Origin: Demequina gelatinilytica
GTDB lineage: Bacteria > Actinomycetota > Actinomycetes > Actinomycetales > Demequinaceae
Assembly: GCF_000971115.1 (NCBI RefSeq)
Contig: NZ_BBLV01000006.1
Location: 124,001 to 188,000, forward strand
Length of the DNA stretch: 64,000 bases
Direction: 5' to 3'
Shown here piece by piece: positions 8,743-17,571 of the stretch (within the stretch, counting starts at the first letter, position 1; each line of letters starts with the position of its first letter). A program made the position numbers and the translations under genes. Under the pieces are notes generated by a model. The model saw only the letters and a list, made by a program, of their open reading frames with translations. It did no database searches and was not told where the DNA came from.

Positions 8743-8793
8743 GGGAGGTGCTCGGTGCCCGAATCTGCCGGATTCGGGCACTGAGCACCTCCC
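8743..8793. repeat. long hairpin repeat, family A copy 1
   Basis: A 51-bp near-perfect palindrome: 23-bp arms opening GGGAGGTGCTCGG, one G-T wobble, 5-nt loop TGCCG. It lies between two divergently transcribed genes, so it is not a simple gene-end terminator. The same element with compensating changes is at 11581-11631. The rest of the 416-base gap 8586-9001 holds the two operators and nothing else recognisable. Confidence 0.8.
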
Positions 8794-9001
8794 CCGACGC
8801 CCGGCGGCAGGTCCGTCTTGCTCGCGAGCGCCGCGCCGACCCCATCGCTCCTGGTGCCCGAGGTCCCCGACCGCTAGATTCGCGGCATGCCCTGCCCACC
8901 GACGCCGCGCCCGAGGCGCGGACGCGCGGACCGCACGGCGCATCGTCCCTGGCCAGATCGGGGCGCGAGCGCGCCCGCGCTACCTACGGAAGGCGAGTGA
9001 C

Positions 9002-9532
9002 ATGGGCCTCGAGACCGTGACCGTCGGATACATGCTGCTGGGACTGGGAGGCCTCGCGCTGGTCTTCGCGATCATCTCCGCGGTGGTCGGCGACATCTTC
9101 GACGTCGCGCTCGACATCCTCCCCGACGGCGCCCTGAGCTCGACCACCACAGCGGCCACCGTCGCCGGCTTCGGTTTTGCGGGCGCGGCGGCGACCTTCG
9201 GGATGGACGACCCGAGCCTGGGCGTGGTCATCGCGATCGGCCTCGCGGGCGCGGTGGCCGGCTGGCTCCTCGCCTTCGGCGCGCACCGCGTGTTCATGAG
9301 CCAGCAGCAGGAGGACGGCGCGACGGATCTGAACGCCATGGTGGGCCGCATCGTCACCGTCATCGAGGCGCCGCCGGCGCCGGGCGGGCTGGGCACCGCG
9401 CTGGTGCCGTTCCTGGGTCAGAACCGCCGCATGAGCTTCCGCTCCGACGAGCCGCTGAAGGCGGGCGACGACGTGGTCGTCGACGCCGTTCTCGCGAGCA
9501 ACCAGATCAAGGTCTCCCGGCACTCCGCCTAG
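9002..9532 (+). CDS. NfeD-like membrane protein with OB-fold domain
   Basis: Small integral membrane protein of 176 residues of the NfeD/YqiJ-like type that accompanies flotillins. It has an N-terminal hydrophobic helix (residues 7-28), a second hairpin of helices around residues 48-63 and 75-98, and a C-terminal OB-like beta-barrel starting near residue 108 ('LNAMVGRIVTVIEAPP', later 'GDDVVVDAVLASNQIKV'). The ATG at 9002 follows GGAAGGCGAG. It is 28 nt upstream of the flotillin gene, and the pair probably acts together in organising membrane microdomains. The NfeD assignment rests on topology and neighbour rather than on strong motif identity. Confidence 0.78.
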   Translation: MGLETVTVGYMLLGLGGLALVFAIISAVVGDIFDVALDILPDGALSSTTTAATVAGFGFAGAAATFGMDDPSLGVVIAIGLAGAVAGWLLAFGAHRVFMSQQQEDGATDLNAMVGRIVTVIEAPPAPGGLGTALVPFLGQNRRMSFRSDEPLKAGDDVVVDAVLASNQIKVSRHSA

Positions 9533-9560
9533 GGACCTCGTACACACAAGGGGGCAGTAC

Positions 9561-11156
9561 ATGTTCAACCTCGACGGCAGCGCGATCACCCTGATCGCCA
9601 TCGCCGCCAGCGTGGTGGCCGCGATCGTGGTGGTGTGGGCCATCGCGTCGCGCTACAAGGTCTCGGACCCGGACGAGGCGTTCGTGGTCTCGGGCTCGAA
9701 GTCGAAGACCCAGGTACCCATCCGCAAGGCCGACGGCACCGTCGCCTACGAGACGCGCCCCGTGCCGTCAAAGGTGGTCCTGGGCGGTGGCGGCGTCTTC
9801 GTGGTGCCGTTCACGCAGCGCTACAACAAGGTGTCGCTCGAGACCCGCCAGATCGCGTGGCGGGTCCAGGACTCCCCCTCGAACCAGAACATCCTGGTCA
9901 ACCTCGAGGGCGTCGCGAACGTGAAGATCGGCGGCGACGAGGCCTCGGTCCGCGCCGCGATCGAGCGCTTCAACGTGAACCCCCTCAACATCGAGGCGTT
10001 CGTCCAGCAGAACATCGAGGGCGACATGCGCGCCATCGTGGGCACCATGTCCGTCGAGGACATCAACTCCGACCGCGAGACGCTCAAGGACCGCGTCATG
10101 AAGGTCACCGGCGAGGCGTGCTCCGAGTGGGGCCTGGTGCTCGAGGGGCTGAACATCCAGTCCGTCACCACGCCGTCCGGCTACATCCAGGACCTGGGAC
10201 GTCGTCAGGCCGCCATCGCGCGCCGCGATGCGGAGATCGCCGAGGCCGAGGCCCGCCGCGAATCCGAGCAGAAGCGCGCCGCCGCCGAGCAGCAGATCGC
10301 CGAGGCGAACCGCACGCTCGCGCTCCGCATGGCCGAGATCCAGCAGGACACCGACACCGCCGAGGCGAACGCCAAGGCCGCCGGCCCCATCGCCGAGGCG
10401 CAGCGCAACGTCGAGATCTACGAGCAGGAGCGCCTGGCCGAGGCCAAGCGTGCCGAGGTCACCGAGATGCGCCTCGAGTCGGAGGTTCGCAAGCCCGCGG
10501 ACGCCGGCGCGTACGCGATGAAGGTCGAGGCCGAGGCCGCACGTGAGGCCGCGATCTCCAAGGCCAAGGGCGCCGCCGAGGCGACCCGCCAGGCCGGTGA
10601 GTCCGAGGCTGCCGCGAACCAGGCGCGCGGTCTGTCCGACGCCGCCGTGTTCGAGGCGCGAGGCAAGGCCGAGGCCGCGGCCGACGAGGCACGCGGTTCC
10701 GCCGCGGCCCGCGTGGTCGAGGCCCAGGGTCTGGCCGAGGCCTCCTCCGTCAAGGCGAAGGGTGAGGCCGAGGCCTCCGCGATCGCCGCGAAGGGCAAGG
10801 CCGAGGCCGAGGGCATCGAGGCCAAGAAGACGGCCTACGAGAACATGCCGCAGGTCGGCATCCTCGAGATCGCGCTCGACGGCATGCCCGCGATCGTGGG
10901 CGAGATGGGCAAGGCCATGGCCTCGATCGACAGCCTCACGGTCGTGTCGACCGAGGGCGCCTCGGCGGTCACGCGCCAGGCGGCCAACCTGTTCACCGAG
11001 ACCGAGGAGGTCATGACCTCCGTCACCGGCTTCGGCATCAGCGACCTCATCAAGGGCGCCGTGGGCGGCGCGGCCGCCGGACGGGCCGCCGTCGAGGCGG
11101 GGCACGATGCACGGGGTCAGGCCGATCCTGACCTCCCGGGCGTCACGCACGTCTGA
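9561..11156 (+). CDS. flotillin-family (SPFH/Band 7) membrane scaffold protein
   Basis: Flotillin-like scaffold of 531 residues. An N-terminal membrane segment (residues 6-28) leads to the SPFH domain (about 35-200; 'FVVPFTQRYNKVSLETRQI'), then a long Ala/Glu/Lys-rich coiled coil (about 200-425) with many 'AEAxA' repeats such as 'AKGEAEASAIAAKGKAEAEG', and a C-terminal tail with 'GMPAIVGEMGKAM'. This is the order of bacterial FloT/FloA-type proteins. It is preceded 28 nt upstream by the NfeD-like gene and followed by a strong terminator. Expected role: clustering of membrane proteins, in oligomeric assemblies on the inner face of the membrane. The repetitive coiled-coil coding region is a plausible site of length variation between strains. 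Confidence 0.93.
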   Translation: MFNLDGSAITLIAIAASVVAAIVVVWAIASRYKVSDPDEAFVVSGSKSKTQVPIRKADGTVAYETRPVPSKVVLGGGGVFVVPFTQRYNKVSLETRQIAWRVQDSPSNQNILVNLEGVANVKIGGDEASVRAAIERFNVNPLNIEAFVQQNIEGDMRAIVGTMSVEDINSDRETLKDRVMKVTGEACSEWGLVLEGLNIQSVTTPSGYIQDLGRRQAAIARRDAEIAEAEARRESEQKRAAAEQQIAEANRTLALRMAEIQQDTDTAEANAKAAGPIAEAQRNVEIYEQERLAEAKRAEVTEMRLESEVRKPADAGAYAMKVEAEAAREAAISKAKGAAEATRQAGESEAAANQARGLSDAAVFEARGKAEAAADEARGSAAARVVEAQGLAEASSVKAKGEAEASAIAAKGKAEAEGIEAKKTAYENMPQVGILEIALDGMPAIVGEMGKAMASIDSLTVVSTEGASAVTRQAANLFTETEEVMTSVTGFGISDLIKGAVGGAAAGRAAVEAGHDARGQADPDLPGVTHV

Positions 11157-11170
11157 GCAGCAGCTCGCAG

Positions 11171-11206
11171 CGACGGCCCCCGCGGATCCTCCCGCGGGGG
11201 CCGTCG
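11171..11206 (+). terminator. terminator hairpin after flotillin gene
   Basis: Perfect 15-bp stem (CGACGGCCCCCGCGG and complement) with 6-nt loop ATCCTC, 15 nt past the flotillin stop, followed by a short CACGTTT stretch. Confidence 0.75.
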
Positions 11207-11270
11207 CACGTTTCCGGCGCGACGGCGCCTGACCCTGGTGCGCGCGCATCGTCCCCGCTACGTTGCCGTC

Positions 11271-11558
11271 ATGCGCTATCTGCCGTTCCTGCTGTACATC
11301 GCGATGACGGTGTACGCGCTCGCGGACATCGTCCAGCAGCCCTCGGACAACCCGCGGAACCTGCCCAAGGCCGTGTGGATCCTCATCGTGCTGCTGGTGC
11401 CGTGGGTCGGGTCGGGTGCGTGGATCCTGCTCAAGCTGCTCGGCGGCCCCGGGCAGCGGCAGATGCCTCCGGCGCCGCTCGCGCCGGACGACGACCCCGC
11501 CTACCGCGTGTGGCTCAACGAGCAGGAGCGCCGCCGGCGCGGCCAGTTCGGCGGCTGA
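11271..11558 (+). CDS. small PLDc_N-type membrane protein
   Basis: Protein of 95 residues with two hydrophobic helices (about residues 5-22 and 37-57, 'WILIVLLVPWVGSGAWILLKLLGG'), matching the PLDc_N (cardiolipin synthase N-terminal-like) domain often found as a stand-alone small membrane protein in actinobacteria. The C-terminus is polar and Arg-rich. There is no phospholipase D catalytic HKD motif, so it is not itself an enzyme. The ATG at 11271 is used because the helix starts directly after it; the upstream in-frame GTG would add an unrelated basic leader. It stands alone between the flotillin terminator and a family A hairpin repeat. Confidence 0.75.
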   Translation: MRYLPFLLYIAMTVYALADIVQQPSDNPRNLPKAVWILIVLLVPWVGSGAWILLKLLGGPGQRQMPPAPLAPDDDPAYRVWLNEQERRRRGQFGG

Positions 11559-11580
11559 ACGCAGGTCTCGCCTGCGCCCT

Positions 11581-11631
11581 GCGAGGTGCTGAGTGCTCGC
11601 ATCCGCGCGATTCGAGCACTCAGCACCTCGC
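11581..11631. repeat. long hairpin repeat, family A copy 2
   Basis: A 51-bp palindrome with the same architecture as 8743-8793: 19-bp perfect outer arms (GCGAGGTGCTGAGTGCTCG), one mismatch, 3 more pairs and a 5-nt loop CGCGC. Differences from copy 1 are mostly paired, preserving the stem. It lies between two co-directional genes. Confidence 0.8.
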
Positions 11632-11663
11632 AGGACGTCGGGGCGGGCGCTAGGTTGGGCACC

Positions 11664-12236
11664 ATGCTTCTCTCGGACAGGGACATCCGCGCTGAGATCG
11701 CTTCGGGCAGGGTCGCTCTCGACCCCTGGGACCCCGAGATGGTCCAGCCCTCCTCGATCGATGTGCGCCTCGACCGCTTCTTCCGCGTGTTCGACAACCA
11801 CAAGTACGCCGCGATCGACCCGGCGGCGGAGCAGCCCGAGCTCACGCGCCTGGTGGACATCGCCGACGGGCCGTTCGTGCTGCACCCGGGCGAGTTCGTG
11901 CTCGGGTCCACCTATGAGTCGGTGACGCTGCCGGACGACATCGCCGCGCGTCTCGAGGGCAAGTCCTCGCTGGGCCGCCTGGGTCTGCTCACGCACTCGA
12001 CCGCGGGCTTCATCGATCCCGGCTTCGAGGGCAACGTCACGCTCGAGCTGTCGAACACCGCGACGCTGCCCATCAACCTGTGGCCGGGCATGAAGATCGG
12101 CCAGCTGTGCTTCTTCCGCCTGTCCTCCCCCGCGGAGCACCCGTACGGCTCGGAGCGGTACGGCTCGCGCTACCGCGGCCAGCGCGGCCCCACCGCGTCG
12201 CTCAGCTGGAAGAGCTTCCACCGCATCGACGTGTAG
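11664..12236 (+). CDS. dcd: dCTP deaminase
   Basis: Converts dCTP toward dUTP/dUMP for thymidylate synthesis. The 190-residue protein carries the family signatures '[10 protein letters not shown]' (residues 30-39), '[12 protein letters not shown]' (about 95) and '[15 protein letters not shown]' (about 112). The ATG at 11664 starts the conserved '[12 protein letters not shown]'. Actinobacterial members of this subgroup are commonly bifunctional, also hydrolysing dUTP to dUMP; that is likely here but cannot be proved from sequence. Single gene, with no operon partner visible. Confidence 0.93.
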   Translation: MLLSDRDIRAEIASGRVALDPWDPEMVQPSSIDVRLDRFFRVFDNHKYAAIDPAAEQPELTRLVDIADGPFVLHPGEFVLGSTYESVTLPDDIAARLEGKSSLGRLGLLTHSTAGFIDPGFEGNVTLELSNTATLPINLWPGMKIGQLCFFRLSSPAEHPYGSERYGSRYRGQRGPTASLSWKSFHRIDV

Positions 12237-12366
12237 CGCGGCGCGTCAGGTCACGATGCGGTCACGAACGGCCTGATCCGCACGGCCCGGCGTCATCACG
12301 GCGACCGCGTTCCCTCTCACCACAGAACAGCGTGGCACTCCATGCCACACGTCTGAGGGGGAATGC

Positions 12367-13206
12367 ATGACCACCGAGAACACGACCTCACCGGCCGCGG
12401 GTTGGTACCCGGACCCGAGCGATGCCTCGCGCCGGCGGTGGTGGGACGGCGCCGCGTGGACCGAGCAGGTCGCTCCCGCCGAGGCCGAGCCGTTCGCAAC
12501 CCCCGGGACCGACCCGTTCGCGCAGCCCGAGCCCGCGCGCCGCAACCTGGGGAAGATCATCGGAAGCGCTGTCGCGGCGCTGGTGGTGGGCTACCTGGTC
12601 TACTCGGGCGTGGTCGCCGCGATCGAGGGTGCGACCGGCAGCGGTGACGCGGGAGCGGCGACCGGGTCCGAGGGCGGCCAGACGCTCGAGGCGCCGGTCT
12701 CGACGACCTGGACGGCGATGCCCATCCTGGACGGAGGCGGCAGCGTGGCGTACGACCCGTCGTGGCAGGACATCTCCGATGTCATCGGCGCCGACCTGAT
12801 CGAGTCTCAGGCGGCGGACCAGATGGGCGGCGAGCTCTTCGTGGACGGTGCGTGGCTGGTCTCGGGCGACCTGGTGAACGGCGGCGTCTCGGCCGTGGCC
12901 ATCAGCGTGCCCGACGTCGGCGGACCCAGTTCCGCCCGGCTCGAGGCTCTGGCCTTCGTGTCGAACGCGACGGCAGGCGTGGAGGACGTCGAGATCACGG
13001 CGCAGCGCGCTGTCACGACCACACGTGGGCTCGGCGGCTACATCATCGAGTTCGGCTTCCCCATGTACGGACTTCAGATCCAGAACACCGTCGGAGTCAT
13101 CGTCGACGGCCGCAGCCAGGTGCTCATCTACACGAACGGAAGCGACACCCTGGGATCGGGTGTCGACACTCTCGAGTCGCTGCTGAACTCGGTCGAGGTC
13201 GGCTGA
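12367..13206 (+). CDS. DUF2510 membrane protein of unknown function
   Basis: Protein of 279 residues with an N-terminal DUF2510 motif ('GWYPDPSDASRRRWWDG', residues 12-28), a membrane helix near residues 62-82 and a large extracytoplasmic part of mixed alpha/beta sequence with no recognised domain. DUF2510 domains are short Trp/Asp/Pro-rich modules placed at the N-terminus of many actinobacterial membrane proteins and have no settled role. The ATG at 12367 is preceded by GAGGGGGAA. The outer domain ('ISDVIGADLIESQAADQMGGELFVDG') could be a PsbP/LpqN-like fold, but that is only a guess. It lies alone upstream of the thiamine riboswitch. Confidence 0.8.
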   Translation: MTTENTTSPAAGWYPDPSDASRRRWWDGAAWTEQVAPAEAEPFATPGTDPFAQPEPARRNLGKIIGSAVAALVVGYLVYSGVVAAIEGATGSGDAGAATGSEGGQTLEAPVSTTWTAMPILDGGGSVAYDPSWQDISDVIGADLIESQAADQMGGELFVDGAWLVSGDLVNGGVSAVAISVPDVGGPSSARLEALAFVSNATAGVEDVEITAQRAVTTTRGLGGYIIEFGFPMYGLQIQNTVGVIVDGRSQVLIYTNGSDTLGSGVDTLESLLNSVEVG

Positions 13207-13242
13207 CGGCGACCTGCGGTGCGCGCGCTATCCTGGCCGGAC

Positions 13243-13352
13243 ACGACAGGGGAGCGCTTCCCGGGGACAACCCGGGGCCAGGGCGCTGAGAGTGCGGAAC
13301 GCCGCAGACCCTCGAACCTGATCCGGCTCGCACCGGCGTAGGGAGTCGAGTC
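13243..13352 (+). ncRNA. TPP riboswitch (THI element)
   Basis: The leader has the hallmark conserved pieces of the thiamine-pyrophosphate riboswitch in order: ACAGGGGAGC, GCTGAGAGTGCGG, the ACCCTCGAACCTGATC core and CCGGCGTAGGGAGTCGAG. It lies 28 nt upstream of thiB, whose ribosome binding site GGAGGAAAAC follows directly. When TPP is abundant it should repress the thiBPQ importer, probably by hiding that site. Confidence 0.95.
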
Positions 13353-13380
13353 TCGTCCCCTCCTATTCCGGGAGGAAAAC

Positions 13381-14472
13381 ATGCGCGTCACGCGCACCGC
13401 GGCCGTCACGGCCGCAGCCATCTCCACGTTGACCCTCGCGGCCTGCTCCACGGCCGCAGACCCCGAGGCCTCGTCCAGCGGGGACGATGCCGCGACGGCC
13501 GCGCCGACCACCGCATCGTCCGCCGACGTCGGCGGCACCGTCCGGCTGGTCACGCACGACAGCTTCGCGGTGCCGGACGATGTGCTGGCCGCCTTCGAGG
13601 CCGAGTCCGGCATCGACGTCGAGCTGGTGCAGCCCGGCGACGCGGGCACGCTGGTCAACCAGCTGGTGCTGACCAAGGACGCCCCGCTGGGCGACGTGGT
13701 CTACGGCATCGACAACACGTTCGCGTCGCGTGCGGTCGACAACGGCGTGCTCGCGCCGTACGCGGCCACCGCCCCCGCGGCCGCCGATGCCGCCGCCTAC
13801 GCCGTCCCCGGCGCGGAGGACCTCCTCACCGCGGTCGACTACTCGGACGTGTGCCTCAACTACGACCTCGCGGCCTTCCCGGACGGCGCCCCGACGCTCG
13901 AGGAGCTCACCGACTCCGCGTACTCCGGCATGGTCTCGGTCACCAACCCCGCGACCTCCTCCCCCGGGCTCGCGTTCATGCTCGCGACCGAGGCGGCGCT
14001 GGGCGACGGCTGGCTCGACTGGTGGGAGGCGATGCGGGCGAACGACGTCCGCGTCACGGCATCGTGGTCCGACACCTACTACACGGACTTCTCGGCGCCC
14101 AACTACGGCGGCGACTACCCCATCGTGCTCAGCTACGCCTCCTCCCCGCCCTACGAGGTGATCGACGGCGAGCCCACCACCGCCGCCATGCTCGACACCT
14201 GCTTCCGCCAGGTCGAGTACGCGGGTGTCCTCGAGGGTGCGGAGAACCCCGCGGGCGCGCAGGCCGTGGTCGACTGGCTGCTCTCCGACGCCTTCCAGGA
14301 GACGCTTCCGGAGTACATGTACGTCTACCCCGTGTCCTCCTCTGCCGAGGTGCCCGCCGACTGGGCGGAGTTCGCGCCCCTCGCGACCGACCCGTACACC
14401 GTCGACCCGGCGGACATCGACGCGCACCGCGATGAGTGGATCGCCGACTGGACCGCCACGGTCCTCGACTGA
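13381..14472 (+). CDS. thiB: thiamine ABC transporter substrate-binding lipoprotein
   Basis: Extracytoplasmic binding protein (363 residues) for thiamine or its phosphates, feeding ThiP/ThiQ. It has a lipoprotein signal with 'LTLAAC' (Cys near residue 22), a low-complexity linker, then the ThiB-type fold: 'VRLVTHDSFAVPDDVLAAFE' near residue 57 and, later, 'DVCLNYDLAAFPDGAPTLEEL' and a 'YSGMVSVTNPATSSPGLAFM' stretch. The gene is directly under a TPP riboswitch and is 15 nt upstream of the permease gene, which makes the substrate assignment secure. Confidence 0.94.
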   Translation: MRVTRTAAVTAAAISTLTLAACSTAADPEASSSGDDAATAAPTTASSADVGGTVRLVTHDSFAVPDDVLAAFEAESGIDVELVQPGDAGTLVNQLVLTKDAPLGDVVYGIDNTFASRAVDNGVLAPYAATAPAAADAAAYAVPGAEDLLTAVDYSDVCLNYDLAAFPDGAPTLEELTDSAYSGMVSVTNPATSSPGLAFMLATEAALGDGWLDWWEAMRANDVRVTASWSDTYYTDFSAPNYGGDYPIVLSYASSPPYEVIDGEPTTAAMLDTCFRQVEYAGVLEGAENPAGAQAVVDWLLSDAFQETLPEYMYVYPVSSSAEVPADWAEFAPLATDPYTVDPADIDAHRDEWIADWTATVLD

Positions 14473-14487
14473 TCTGAGAAGCACCCG

Positions 14488-16128
14488 ATGAAGCCCTGGC
14501 CCGCGAGCGCCCGCCTCTGGTGGGCGCTCGCGGCGCTGCCGGTCGGCTTCCTCGGGCTGTTCTTCCTGTGGCCCGCGGGCACCGTCATCGTGCGGGGGCT
14601 CCTGGGTGAGGACGGGGTCGGTGGCGGGGACCTCGCCGGCGCGTTGGAGGTGCTCTCCCGGTCGCGGACGCTCCACGCGATCGGCACCACCGTGGTGCTC
14701 GCGGCGCTCGGCACGCTGGGCTCGCTGCTGCTGGGGGTCCCTGCCGCGTGGGCGCTGTCGCGCTTCCGGTGGCGCGGCGCCCGGACCGTGCGCGCCGTGG
14801 TGACCGTGCCGTTCGTGCTCCCGACCATCGTGGTCGCGGCGGCCTTCCAGGCGCTGTTCGCACGCTCGGGGCTCCTCGGCTCCCTGGGGCTGGACCAGTC
14901 CATGGCGGCGATCGTGCTCGCGCTCGTGTTCTTCAACATCTCGGTGGTGGTGCGCATCGTCGGCGGGGCGTGGGAGTCGCTGTCGCCGCGCATGGCCGAT
15001 GCGGCGCGCACCCTCGGGGCCTCGCCGTTCCGTGCGTTCGTGCGGGTGACGATGCCCGCGCTCCGCCCCGCGATCGCGAGCGCCGCGGCGGTGGTGATGC
15101 TGTTCTGCTCGACCTCCTTCGCCCTGGTGCTGGTGCTCGGCGGCTCGCGCATCCGCACCGTCGAGACGGAGATCTACCTGCAGGTCAACCAGTTCCTCGA
15201 CCTGCGCGCCGCCGCCGTGCTCGCGCTGGTCCAGGTGGTGTTCGTCGGCATCGCGCTCTGGGTGAGCGCGCGTGCGCGCGCGCCCCGGCCACCGGCGGGC
15301 GTCGAGGAGGCCCGCGCGCCGCGCCGCCGCGAGCGCCTGGGGATCGCCCTCGCGCTCACCCCCACGCTCGTGCTGATCACCCTGCCCGCGATCGCCCTGG
15401 TCGAGCGGTCGTTGCGCACCTCCGACGGCTACGGCCTCGACCACTACCGGCACCTGTTCGGCGAGCCGCCGGCACGCTCGACGCTGTCGGCACCGCTGTG
15501 GCAGGCGGCCGTGACCTCCCTCCTGACGGCCCTGGTCGCGACGGCGATGGCGGCCGCCGTGGGCATCGTGACCGCGCAGCTGGTGGCGCGGCGCTCCCGG
15601 CGGGCCTCGGTGCTCGAGTCGCTGGTGATGCTGCCGCTCGGGGTCTCCGCCGTGGTGGTGGGCCTGGGGCTCCTGCTCACGCTCAACCGCTCCGTGCTCG
15701 GCGTGGACCTGCGCGCCTCATGGTGGCTGGTCCCCATCGCGCAGGCCGTGGTCGCCCTGCCGCTCATGGTGCGCGCCCTGGTTCCCGCGGCGCGCGCGAT
15801 CGACCCGCGCCTGCGGGCCGCCGCCGCGACCCTGGGCGCCTCGCCATGGCGCGTGCTGTGGCGCGTGGACGCCCCGCTGCTGCGGTCCGCGACGGCCGCC
15901 TCCATCGCGTTCGCCTTCGCGATCTCCATGGGCGAGTTCGGCGCCACCGCCTTCGTCGCGCGCCCCGACCGCCCGACCCTGCCGACCGCGATCGCGCGCC
16001 TGCTGAGCCGCCCCGGCATCGACAATGTGGGCATGGCCTTCGCCGCATCGGTCCTGCTCGCCGCCCTCACGGCCGCCGTCATGCTCGCCTCCGAACGGCT
16101 GCGCACCACCGTGGGAGCCGAGCTGTGA
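14488..16128 (+). CDS. thiP: thiamine ABC transporter permease
   Basis: Double-length permease (546 residues) made of two fused MetI-like halves, each with about six membrane helices and an EAA-type loop: 'DAARTLGASPFRAFVRVTMP' near residue 170 and 'AAAATLGASPWRVLWRVDAP' near residue 450. This head-to-tail fusion is typical of ThiP. It sits between thiB and thiQ; its stop codon overlaps the thiQ GTG start as GTGA. Expected to form the membrane channel of the thiamine importer. Confidence 0.94.
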   Translation: MKPWPASARLWWALAALPVGFLGLFFLWPAGTVIVRGLLGEDGVGGGDLAGALEVLSRSRTLHAIGTTVVLAALGTLGSLLLGVPAAWALSRFRWRGARTVRAVVTVPFVLPTIVVAAAFQALFARSGLLGSLGLDQSMAAIVLALVFFNISVVVRIVGGAWESLSPRMADAARTLGASPFRAFVRVTMPALRPAIASAAAVVMLFCSTSFALVLVLGGSRIRTVETEIYLQVNQFLDLRAAAVLALVQVVFVGIALWVSARARAPRPPAGVEEARAPRRRERLGIALALTPTLVLITLPAIALVERSLRTSDGYGLDHYRHLFGEPPARSTLSAPLWQAAVTSLLTALVATAMAAAVGIVTAQLVARRSRRASVLESLVMLPLGVSAVVVGLGLLLTLNRSVLGVDLRASWWLVPIAQAVVALPLMVRALVPAARAIDPRLRAAAATLGASPWRVLWRVDAPLLRSATAASIAFAFAISMGEFGATAFVARPDRPTLPTAIARLLSRPGIDNVGMAFAASVLLAALTAAVMLASERLRTTVGAEL

Positions 16129-16775
16129 GCGGGCTCGCCGTCCGCGACCTGCGCGTCACGTACCCCGGCAGGCCGCCCGTCGAGGCGGTGCGGGGCGTCT
16201 CGCTCGAGATCGAGCGTGGCGAGACGGTCGCGCTCCTGGGACCCTCGGGCTGCGGGAAGTCCTCGCTCCTCTCCGCGGTGGTGGGCATCGTCGAGCCCTC
16301 CGCAGGGACCGTGCGCTGGGACGGCGAGGACCTCGCGCACGTGCCCGTGCATCGGCGCAGCTTCGGGCTGGTGTTCCAGGACGGTCAGCTGTTCCCGCAT
16401 CTGACCGTGGGCGCCAACATCGCGTTCGGGCTCGAGATGGCGGGCGTGGCACGCGCGGCCCGTGCCGCGCGAGTCGACGAGCTGCTCGAGCTGGTGGGGC
16501 TCTCGGGGCTCGGAGCCCGCGCGGTGACCGAGCTCAGCGGCGGTCAGCGGCAGCGCGTCGCGCTCGCCCGGTCCCTCGCTCCGCGGCCCCGGCTGCTCGC
16601 GCTCGACGAGCCGCTGTCCTCGCTCGACGCGGACCTCCGCTCGCGCCTGGCCGTCGAGGTGCGCGACATCCTGCGCGCGTCAGGCACCACGGGGCTGGTG
16701 GTGACGCACGATGCCGCGGAGGCGTCGGTGATGGCGGACCGCGTGCTGCGCATGGAGGACGGGCTGCTCGTCTAG
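16125..16775 (+). CDS. thiQ: thiamine ABC transporter ATPase
   Basis: ATP-binding subunit of the thiamine importer, 216 residues. It has a Walker A 'GPSGCGKSS' near residue 36, a Q-loop 'FQDGQLFPH', the ABC signature 'LSGGQRQRVALARSL' and Walker B 'LLALDEPLSSLD'. The start is the GTG overlapping the thiP stop codon, and it begins straight into the ABC fold ('LAVRDLRVTYPG'). It is close to the minimal ABC domain length, as usual for ThiQ, with no regulatory C-terminal domain. A two-level hairpin at 16785-16836 follows. Confidence 0.94.
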   Translation: MSGLAVRDLRVTYPGRPPVEAVRGVSLEIERGETVALLGPSGCGKSSLLSAVVGIVEPSAGTVRWDGEDLAHVPVHRRSFGLVFQDGQLFPHLTVGANIAFGLEMAGVARAARAARVDELLELVGLSGLGARAVTELSGGQRQRVALARSLAPRPRLLALDEPLSSLDADLRSRLAVEVRDILRASGTTGLVVTHDAAEASVMADRVLRMEDGLLV

Positions 16776-16784
16776 CGGCGTCCC

Positions 16785-16836
16785 GCTGACACATGGGCGC
16801 ACGCACACGCTCGTGTGCGAGCACCGGTGTGTCAGC
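16785..16836 (+). terminator. two-level hairpin after thiQ
   Basis: Outer 9-bp arms GCTGACACA/TGTGTCAGC enclose an inner 8-bp perfect stem (CGCACACG/CGTGTGCG). Its position 9 nt after the thiQ stop suggests a terminator; its nested design resembles the family B repeats but the sequence is different. Confidence 0.6.
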
Positions 16837-16865
16837 CGGGAGCCAAGCGCGGGAGAATCGACCTC

Positions 16866-17549
16866 ATGTCCCTCTCCGAGCTCGATCACCCCGTCTTCCA
16901 CGCGCTGTCCGGAGCGCATCGTCACCTCGCCATCCGCCAGGGCGAGGCGGCACGCTTCCGCCCGACCGTCGCATCGTTCGCCGCGGTGCCGCCGGCGCCC
17001 ACGGCGCAGGACTGGAGCGACCTCGCGGCCGTCGCCGGCGACGATGAGATGATCCTGTTCGGCGTCCCGCAGGAGGTCCCCGGCGGCTGGGAGGAGACCG
17101 AGCGGTTCGAGGTGGTGCAGATGACCGCACCCGAGGGCTTCGGGCGACCGGCGGACGATGACGTGATCAGGCTGAGCATCGACGACGCCCAGGAGATGCT
17201 CGAGATCGTGGCCGAGGCGCAGCCGGGACCGTTCTTCCCCGAGACGCCGCTCATGGGCGCCTATTACGGGATCCGCGAGGAGGGCCGGCTGGTCGCGCTG
17301 GCCGGCGAACGCCTCACCACGCCGTCCTGGACCGAGATCAGCGCGGTCTGCACGCGCGACACCCACCGCGGGCGGGGTCTCGCGACCCGGCTCATGGCCG
17401 TGGTCGCGCACGGGATCCGCGAGCAGGGCCGGCGGCCGTTCCTCCACACGGGGGCCGGCAACGCGACCGCCATCCGGCTCTACGAGCACCTGGGCTTCGA
17501 GCGCCGCGACGGCGGCAACGTGGTGCAGTTCGTGCGCGTCGCGCGCTGA
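16866..17549 (+). CDS. GNAT-family N-acetyltransferase
   Basis: Acetyl-CoA-dependent acyltransferase of the GNAT fold, 227 residues, of the FR47-like/predicted type. The acetyl-CoA binding motif A 'RGRGLATRLMAVVAHGIREQG' is shown by 'HRGRGLATRL' near residue 164, followed by 'TGAGNATAIRLYEHLGFERR' typical of motif B. The N-terminal ~100 residues are less conserved. The ATG at 16866 is preferred over the earlier in-frame GTG because the upstream 17 residues run through the thiQ hairpin. Substrate unknown. It faces the binding-protein gene of the pyrimidine operon, with a family B repeat between them. Confidence 0.85.
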   Translation: MSLSELDHPVFHALSGAHRHLAIRQGEAARFRPTVASFAAVPPAPTAQDWSDLAAVAGDDEMILFGVPQEVPGGWEETERFEVVQMTAPEGFGRPADDDVIRLSIDDAQEMLEIVAEAQPGPFFPETPLMGAYYGIREEGRLVALAGERLTTPSWTEISAVCTRDTHRGRGLATRLMAVVAHGIREQGRRPFLHTGAGNATAIRLYEHLGFERRDGGNVVQFVRVAR

Positions 17550-17571
17550 CCCCGCCCCGCCCCGCCCCCGG

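Noticed and set aside
8743-8793. Rho-independent terminator
   Set aside because: The element lies between the starts of two divergent genes and has no U-run; another copy occurs elsewhere, so it is better treated as a repeat.
6069-9020. Very long plus-strand frame opposite the cellobiose phosphorylase gene
   Set aside because: It is an antisense shadow caused by high GC third positions; the minus-strand protein has full family motifs and the plus-strand one has none.
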